Source: Acholeplasmataceae bacterium (GTDB taxonomy: Bacteria > Bacillota_I > Bacilli_A > Acholeplasmatales > Acholeplasmataceae). From it: DNA of 29,513 bases. The number at the start of each line of letters is the position of its first letter. Within the stretch, counting starts at the first letter, position 1. A program made the position numbers and the translations under genes. The stretch is taken from NCBI GenBank assembly GCA_012520715.1, contig JAAYNT010000074.1, forward strand, positions 1-29,513, given 5' to 3'. Positions 24,742-29,513 of the stretch are shown here, piece by piece. Below the pieces are notes generated by a model. The model was not told where the DNA came from and did no database searches. It saw nothing but the letters and a program-made list of their open reading frames with translations.

Positions 24742-25605
24742 ATGAAAAAAGTATTTCAAGTATTTTTATTTTTAATAATAGCTAGTATCTTATATAGCTT
24801 TGGCATTTCAACATATGAAAATATCAAAGTAGATAATATTATAGCGGATTTTAAAAGCCGCGGTATTTTGAATGAAGAAATGTCAAATGACAAAAGAAAA
24901 TACTACGAAGTAACATCAGATGTAGAACTAGACAGTGATACATACATTATTAATAATGACAAATTTTATTTAGGTAACATTGGTGATATTGTTGTAACAA
25001 GAGAGTCACCATTCCCAGAAATTCCAATCATACATCAATTCATCTCATACTATTTTGGCGGTCACGCCGCAATGGTAACAGGAACAAATGAAGTAATAGA
25101 AATTGCTGGATTTCCTGATATAGGTGAAAAGATACATAACTACATATTACATAAAGTTGAATATGATGAAGAAGGAAATTCAAATCACGACTTCACTGGT
25201 GCAATTGTACAAACTGTAAGTAATTATTTTTTAAATACTAATCATCAATCTGATTACTACGGTAAATACTACCGTAAAAAATTAATTACCTTAAGAGTAA
25301 AAGCAAAAGAAAGCGAAAGACTACAAGCAGTCGAGCACTTAAAAGAGTTACAAAGAAAAAATGTAATTTATAATTATATGTTTTTCTTAGATACTAAAGA
25401 AAAATATTATTGTACAGATATTATGAGTAGAAGTTATCAAAGCATAAAAGATGAAAACAAAAAATCTAAATACACACTTAATGATGATGGATTTATTACA
25501 TCTGTTAATGATTTAATATTATCAAAAGATACAATGATATCTAATTATTTTGAAGTCGATAAAAACGGTATTGAACATATTTATTATTTAGTAAATAAGA
25601 ACTAA
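24742..25605 (+). CDS. Membrane-anchored permuted papain-fold (YiiX/NlpC-P60-like) hydrolase, putative
   Basis: The 287-residue protein has an N-terminal signal anchor (about 4-24) and an outward-facing domain. The domain carries GDIVVTRES (81-89), FGGHAAMVTG (105-114; His108) and much later KYYCTDIMSRSYQSI (221-235; Cys224). The order His-first, Cys-last with CxxxxxxSY is that of circularly permuted NlpC/P60 enzymes of the YiiX/DUF830 group. Substrate is unknown: amide bonds of cell-surface peptides, lipids or wall fragments are possible. It begins two bases after jag without a visible ribosome binding site and is closed by a terminator, so it is probably the last gene of the rnpA-yidC-jag message. 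Confidence 0.6.
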   Translation: MKKVFQVFLFLIIASILYSFGISTYENIKVDNIIADFKSRGILNEEMSNDKRKYYEVTSDVELDSDTYIINNDKFYLGNIGDIVVTRESPFPEIPIIHQFISYYFGGHAAMVTGTNEVIEIAGFPDIGEKIHNYILHKVEYDEEGNSNHDFTGAIVQTVSNYFLNTNHQSDYYGKYYRKKLITLRVKAKESERLQAVEHLKELQRKNVIYNYMFFLDTKEKYYCTDIMSRSYQSIKDENKKSKYTLNDDGFITSVNDLILSKDTMISNYFEVDKNGIEHIYYLVNKN

Positions 25606-25632
25606 TCAAGGCGATTTGCCTTGATTTTTTCT
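25604..25632 (+). terminator. Rho-independent terminator of the rpmH-rnpA-yidC-jag block
   Basis: AATCAAGGC (25604-25612) pairs with GCCTTGATT (25618-25626), 5-base loop, followed by a T run. The left arm overlaps the stop codon of the putative hydrolase. Confidence 0.88.
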
Positions 25633-25670
25633 TCCTCATACTGAAATATAACAATTTTATATATAAAATA

Positions 25671-25679
25671 TGTTATAAT
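25671..25679 (+). promoter_or_regulatory. Extended -10 promoter of asnS
   Basis: TGTTATAAT (TG at 25671, TATAAT at 25674-25679), about 60 bases before the asnS ATG. A perfect 14-bp palindrome TTTTATATATAAAA (25655-25668) fills the spacer/-35 region in place of a recognisable -35. Confidence 0.6.
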
Positions 25680-25740
25680 ACAATAATGAGAACAAATAAA
25701 ATTAATTACGTTTTAAGATAACTGAAAAGGGGTATAAAAT

Positions 25741-27105
25741 ATGAAAACAATCATTAATTTAGTAAGAGAAATTGAAACACTAGAAGGAAAAACAGTCCAT
25801 ATTGGGGGCTGGGTAAGAGCTAACCGTGCTCAAAAAGAGTTCGGGTTTTTACAAGTTAATGATGGAACAACTCTAAACCATATTCAAGTTGTTTATGAAA
25901 GCCAGTTAGATAACTTTAAAGATATTCAAAAGATTGGTGTTGGATCATCCGTAGAAGTTGAAGGGGTTGTTGTACTAACACCTGATCGTCTACAACCTTT
26001 TGAAATTAAAGCTACTAAAGTATTATTAATTACTGAAGCTGGTGAGAATTATCCAATTCAACCAAAAAGACACTCAAGAGAGTTCTTAAGAGAAGTTGCA
26101 CACCTTAGACCAAGAACAAACTTATTTAATGCTGTATTTAGAACTAGATCTGTTATGAGTTATGCGATTCATGAATTTTTCCAGCAAAGAGACTTCGTTC
26201 ATGTTCATACACCAATATTTACAGGTAATGATGGTGAAGGTGCTGGTGAGATGTTTACAGTAACAACTCAAAAAGAATTTAAGAATAATGATTTTTCAAA
26301 AGACTTCTTTGGAAAACACATTTTCTTAACTGTAACAGGACAACTACATGCTGAAGCTTACGCTCAAGCATTTAGAAACGTTTATACATTTGGCCCAACT
26401 TTTAGAGCCGAAAAATCAAATACTCCAAAACACGCATCAGAGTTTTGGATGATTGAACCAGAAATGGCATTTACTAACTTAGAAGAGTTAATGGATGTTG
26501 CAGAAGCAATGGTTAAACATTTAGTTAAAACACTCTTTGATAAACTACCAGCTGAGTTAGAACTATTTGATAAATTTGTAGAAAAAGGTTTAAAACAAAG
26601 ACTAGAAGTTGTCTTAAATAAGCCGTTTTATAGAATTAACCATGATGAAGCTATTAAAATATTAATAGATTCAGGTAAGAAGTTTGAAAACACACCTAAA
26701 TATGGTGGGGATTTAGCAACTGAACATGAAAAATATTTAACTGAAGTTCATTTTGATGCTCCAGTATTTGTTATGAACTGGCCAAAAGATATCAAGGCTT
26801 TTTATATGAGACAAAATGAAGATAAAAAAACAGTAGCAGCTATGGATTTATTAGTTGCTAAAAGTGGTGAGTTAATTGGGGGATCTCAAAGAGAAGAAAG
26901 ATTTGACTTACTAGAAGCAAGAATGAAAGAATTAAATATGCACTCAGAAGGAATTGAGTGGTATATTAACTTAAGAAAACTAGGAGGAACAACTAGCTCA
27001 GGCTTTGGTCTTGGATTTGAAAGACTAATAATGTTTGTAACTGGTGTTGAAAACATTAGAGATGTTATTCCTTTCCCTAGAACACCAAGAAACTGTGATT
27101 ATTAA
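25741..27105 (+). CDS. asnS: Asparaginyl-tRNA synthetase
   Basis: Class IIb synthetase that charges tRNA-Asn directly. The 454-residue protein has the N-terminal OB-fold anticodon-binding domain (about 15-110; VHIGGWVRANRAQKEFGFLQ), then the catalytic domain with HLRPRTNLFNAVFR (about 121-134), motif 2 FGPTFRAEKSNTPKHASEFWMIEPE, and motif 3 GFGLGFERLIMFVTGVENIRD near the C-terminus, ending IPFPRTPRNCDY. The EPEMAF segment supports AsnRS rather than AspRS. The ATG follows AAGGGG. No T-box leader fits in the 60-base 5' region. It leads an operon with apbE and the Gx-family gene. Confidence 0.97.
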   Translation: MKTIINLVREIETLEGKTVHIGGWVRANRAQKEFGFLQVNDGTTLNHIQVVYESQLDNFKDIQKIGVGSSVEVEGVVVLTPDRLQPFEIKATKVLLITEAGENYPIQPKRHSREFLREVAHLRPRTNLFNAVFRTRSVMSYAIHEFFQQRDFVHVHTPIFTGNDGEGAGEMFTVTTQKEFKNNDFSKDFFGKHIFLTVTGQLHAEAYAQAFRNVYTFGPTFRAEKSNTPKHASEFWMIEPEMAFTNLEELMDVAEAMVKHLVKTLFDKLPAELELFDKFVEKGLKQRLEVVLNKPFYRINHDEAIKILIDSGKKFENTPKYGGDLATEHEKYLTEVHFDAPVFVMNWPKDIKAFYMRQNEDKKTVAAMDLLVAKSGELIGGSQREERFDLLEARMKELNMHSEGIEWYINLRKLGGTTSSGFGLGFERLIMFVTGVENIRDVIPFPRTPRNCDY

Positions 27106-27120
27106 AATTAAGAGGTATTA

Positions 27121-28788
27121 ATGAAAAAAGTATTAGCCACAATTATATTGTTATTAATAGGTATAAGTTCAATAAACATTAAAGCAAACGGCGAAACCAA
27201 CTTAAAACGTTGGAGCGCCGTTTATCTTGATGTCATGAATACTATGATAACAATATCAAGTGAGGCACCTAATGATCATCCAACTGATGATTACAAAACT
27301 GATATTAGGGATATCTTTTATAAATATACTTACTTAGCTTACACAGACTTTGGAACGATGACTCCGGAGCAACAAGATGTTTTTGAGGGGGGTAAAGAGT
27401 TAGTTGATATTAAAGTTAACTTAGATTATATTAATAAAAACCCTAATCAAAAAATCGAAGTTAGTAAAGAATTATATGAAATGCTTTTAGAAGCAGAACA
27501 AATAAGAGTTGACTCTGACGGTTATTTTGATTATTCAATCGGATTAATTATTGATGCTTGGAAAAGAGGTATTACTAAATATGATAAAAAGGAAATGCCA
27601 GATGAAGAGTTTCAAGCACTACTTAGCGAAGTTGATGCGATTCCAATTGAACAAAATCCAGCAATTTTAACAGTTGAAGACAATAAATATTATGTTGAGA
27701 TTAAAGAAACAGTTAAATTAGATTTAGGAGCTTTTGCTAAAGGTTATGCGACTCAACTAGCAGTTGATTATTTACATGAAAAAGGAATTAAGCATTACTT
27801 AATAAGCTCAGGTACATCATCTATTGCAGTTGGTGTTAAATCAACTGGAGAAAGTTATAATATTGCACTTTCTGAACCGGTATTAGATAAAAATATGTAT
27901 GCTATTGTCAAAATTAAAAATTCCACTTTAACAACAAGTGGCGACTATGAGCAATACTTTACATATAAAGGAGAAAGATTTCATCATATCATCTCACCTA
28001 AAACTAAAACACCGGTTACTAATTATCATACACTTAGTATTGCTGGGCTTGATGCTGGATTAATGGATGCAGCATCAACCGCTTTATTTTCAATGAGTAT
28101 TAATGAAGCTACTAAATATTTAGAAAAAATAGGAGCCCAAGGAATCTTTTATCAAACAGATTTAAAAATAATAACACTTAATAACCAATTAGATTTCGTA
28201 TCATTTGAATTTGATGAACATGTAGAACCAGTAAGTATTGGTAAATATTTAATACTTGGAACATATATATTAATCTCAATTGGTGCAGTTACTTTGGCTG
28301 TTATTTATTTTAAGAAAAATAGTGAATTATTCAAACAAAACCCAAAACTAAGAATTAGAAGAGACTTAATTTTATTTGCTGTATTAGTTTTAATATTTGG
28401 CGGTGGATTTTTAAATTATCATTTCTGGCCAAGACAAGCTGCCACATATGCTGATATAACTTACAGAAATGAAATTTATATCGAAATAGATTTTAATCGT
28501 CGTGATATTGTAATTTTAAAACAACAAGACGATGAGTATCCAAAAATTAATAAAGATGGAACATACGTTGAAGTAACCTTACTAGGAGACTTCAAAGAAG
28601 GTGGAGTTAGACAAGAAGTAGTTATTCAAATCGACTTTATGGAAAGAAGAATTAAAGTATCTGATGAGAAAAGTCCTAATAACTATTGTAGTAAACAAGG
28701 CTGGACTAAGCATCAATACATAATATGTCTACCTAACTCGGTATCTATTAATTTTAGAACTGGATCAAGAACGGATGGTGTTTTATAA
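27121..28788 (+). CDS. ApbE flavin transferase fused to a NusG_II domain (FmnB-EetA-like fusion)
   Basis: The 555-residue protein has an N-terminal signal/anchor (1-22, no lipobox), an ApbE domain (about 30-360), two membrane segments (about 376-397 and 414-434) and a C-terminal NusG domain II (about 445-548). ApbE motifs: DLGAFAKGYA (201-210), SSGTSSIAVG (229-238), TSGDYEQYF, HHIISPKTKTP and the metal-binding GLMDAASTAL (313-322). NusG_II shows paired cysteines 523 and 536 (YCSKQGW and IICLPN). ApbE enzymes attach FMN to Thr/Ser of secreted redox proteins; NusG_II proteins such as EetA occur in extracellular electron transfer loci. AGAGG precedes the ATG, 15 bases after asnS. The fusion suggests one polypeptide combining both roles. 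Confidence 0.85.
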   Translation: MKKVLATIILLLIGISSINIKANGETNLKRWSAVYLDVMNTMITISSEAPNDHPTDDYKTDIRDIFYKYTYLAYTDFGTMTPEQQDVFEGGKELVDIKVNLDYINKNPNQKIEVSKELYEMLLEAEQIRVDSDGYFDYSIGLIIDAWKRGITKYDKKEMPDEEFQALLSEVDAIPIEQNPAILTVEDNKYYVEIKETVKLDLGAFAKGYATQLAVDYLHEKGIKHYLISSGTSSIAVGVKSTGESYNIALSEPVLDKNMYAIVKIKNSTLTTSGDYEQYFTYKGERFHHIISPKTKTPVTNYHTLSIAGLDAGLMDAASTALFSMSINEATKYLEKIGAQGIFYQTDLKIITLNNQLDFVSFEFDEHVEPVSIGKYLILGTYILISIGAVTLAVIYFKKNSELFKQNPKLRIRRDLILFAVLVLIFGGGFLNYHFWPRQAATYADITYRNEIYIEIDFNRRDIVILKQQDDEYPKINKDGTYVEVTLLGDFKEGGVRQEVVIQIDFMERRIKVSDEKSPNNYCSKQGWTKHQYIICLPNSVSINFRTGSRTDGVL

Positions 28789-29399
28789 TGAATAAACACC
28801 TTAGAAAGTATGTCATTTTATCAATGATGGTAGCAATCGCGATTGTACTTAATATAATCGAAGCCCAATTTGATTCATTTATACCTGTTCCTGGTGCAAA
28901 ACTAGGGCTTGCTAATATCGCAACCATCATTGTTTTATATGTCTTTGGTTTTCCATCAGCATTATTAGTATCAACCCTGAGAGTATTTTTAGCATTTCTT
29001 TTAATGGGAAGAATCTTACAACCATCATTTTATATGTCACTAGCTGGAGCGATTAGTTCAACAGTAGTAATGTATTTAATTAAAAAGATTAACTTCTTTG
29101 GACCAACCGGAGCTAGTTTGTTTGGATCAATTGCCAGCGTTGCAGCTCAAGTAGTAGTTGGATATTTCTTTATTGGAGAAGGATTATTTGTTTACTTACC
29201 CCTAATGTTACTATTAAGTGTTGGAACTGGGTTTGTAATTGGATTAATTGCCTCAAGATTTTTAAATACCTCTAGAGAATGGCTTCCTAAAGAAAAAGAA
29301 AAGATCAAAGAAGAGAAAACTGATAAAAGTGTTTTATCTGGTAATTCTGGTTATGACAAGATGTATAAAAAAGAAATTAAAAGAAATAAAGAGAAATAA
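28788..29399 (+). CDS. Gx transporter family membrane protein (EetB-like)
   Basis: A 203-residue protein with five or six membrane segments between about 8 and 160. It has the family signature VPGAKLGLANIATIIVLYVFG (34-54), then FYMSLAGAISS (81-91). Such proteins are often mis-annotated as heptaprenyl diphosphate synthase component I, and the EetB protein of flavin-based electron transfer loci is of this type (family knowledge). The C-terminal 45 residues are a charged Lys/Glu tail not seen in typical members. The ATG shares its A with the stop of the ApbE-NusG_II gene (TAATG), so translation is coupled and the proteins likely act together. Confidence 0.83.
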   Translation: MNKHLRKYVILSMMVAIAIVLNIIEAQFDSFIPVPGAKLGLANIATIIVLYVFGFPSALLVSTLRVFLAFLLMGRILQPSFYMSLAGAISSTVVMYLIKKINFFGPTGASLFGSIASVAAQVVVGYFFIGEGLFVYLPLMLLLSVGTGFVIGLIASRFLNTSREWLPKEKEKIKEEKTDKSVLSGNSGYDKMYKKEIKRNKEK

Positions 29400-29407
29400 T
29401 AATATTG

Positions 29408-29428
29408 GTAATAATAAATTATTATTAC
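29408..29428. repeat. 21-bp perfect inverted repeat after the Gx-family gene
   Basis: GTAATAATAA-A-TTATTATTAC is symmetric over 10 bp per arm with one central base. It has no T-run, so it is not a normal terminator; it could be a protein site or a weak AT-only hairpin. Confidence 0.4.
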
Positions 29429-29454
29429 ATTTAATAAAATACGATTTAATTTGC

Positions 29455-29483
29455 TTGCAAAAATAACAATAGAGTGATAAAAT
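29455..29483 (+). promoter_or_regulatory. Promoter pointing out of the right edge
   Basis: TTGCAA (29455-29460), 17 bases, then TAAAAT (29478-29483) preceded by TGA. It has the same architecture as the rpmH promoter. An ATG follows at 29501 without a ribosome binding site; the gene lies beyond the window and cannot be named. Confidence 0.6.
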
Positions 29484-29513
29484 AAATCGGTAAACTTATC
29501 ATGACTAATAAAA

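Noticed and set aside
25633..25740. T-box or other riboswitch upstream of asnS
   Set aside because: The promoter lies about 60 bases from the start codon and no T-box core or terminator/antiterminator pair is present.
28788..29399. TGAS tetrapeptide (residues 107-110) of the Gx-family protein as an ApbE flavinylation site
   Set aside because: It aligns with the family's conserved Gly-x-Ser at a membrane helix start and lacks the upstream Asp-Gly and terminal Thr of the usual motif.
1..29513. Mycoplasma-type genetic code with UGA as Trp
   Set aside because: All core genes read through with TGG for Trp, and recF, the response regulator, rnpA and yidC end in TGA at overlaps or spacing expected for real stops.

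Overview
The window is the replication-origin region of a low-GC, wall-less or near wall-less Firmicutes relative. The best fit is a free-living member of the Mollicutes/Tenericutes side, such as Acholeplasma, Izemoplasma or a related Bacilli lineage. The reasons are very AT-rich DNA and a Bacillus-like gene order around dnaA. UGA is a genuine stop codon: recF, the response regulator, rnpA and yidC all end in TGA and Trp is written TGG, which argues against Mycoplasma/Spiroplasma. The exact genus is inference; no rRNA is present to settle it.

Layout. Gene direction flips at an intergenic region of about 390 bp (19035-19428) rich in DnaA boxes, taken as oriC. Leftward of it on the minus strand run dnaA, dnaN, an inserted nfeD / SPFH / surface endonuclease I operon, then yaaA(S4)-recF-gyrB-gyrA-serS, a two-component system, and (after one head-on HIT-family gene) an HD-domain phosphohydrolase, rnmV, ksgA, ispE, spoVG and the first 54 codons of prs at the window edge. 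This is a compressed version of the Bacillus subtilis dnaA-to-prs arm. Rightward on the plus strand run a two-gene DUF3137-like/lemA operon, then rpmH, rnpA, yidC, jag (the conserved left arm of B. subtilis), a putative permuted papain-fold hydrolase, and an asnS operon carrying an ApbE-NusG_II fusion and a Gx-family (EetB-like) membrane protein. A promoter for an unseen gene lies at the right edge.

How the genes work together. Most serve replication initiation and DNA topology (dnaA, dnaN, recF, gyrBA), RNA and ribosome maturation (rnmV, ksgA, rnpA, rpmH), tRNA charging (serS, asnS), isoprenoid precursor synthesis (ispE) and membrane protein insertion (yidC, jag). Accessory functions are concentrated in three places. 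The first is the membrane-anchored extracellular nuclease with its SPFH/NfeD partners, possibly for DNA scavenging. The second is the LemA pair beside oriC. The third is the ApbE/NusG_II/Gx module, which resembles the core of flavin-based extracellular electron transfer systems.

Regulation visible in the sequence: six rho-independent hairpins, many promoters of extended -10 type (TGnTATAAT), several short palindromes next to promoters, a hairpin lodged between Shine-Dalgarno and start codon of the response regulator, and a second DnaA-box site with a TAA-repeat tract between dnaA and dnaN. No tRNA, rRNA, CRISPR array, insertion sequence or phage gene was seen.
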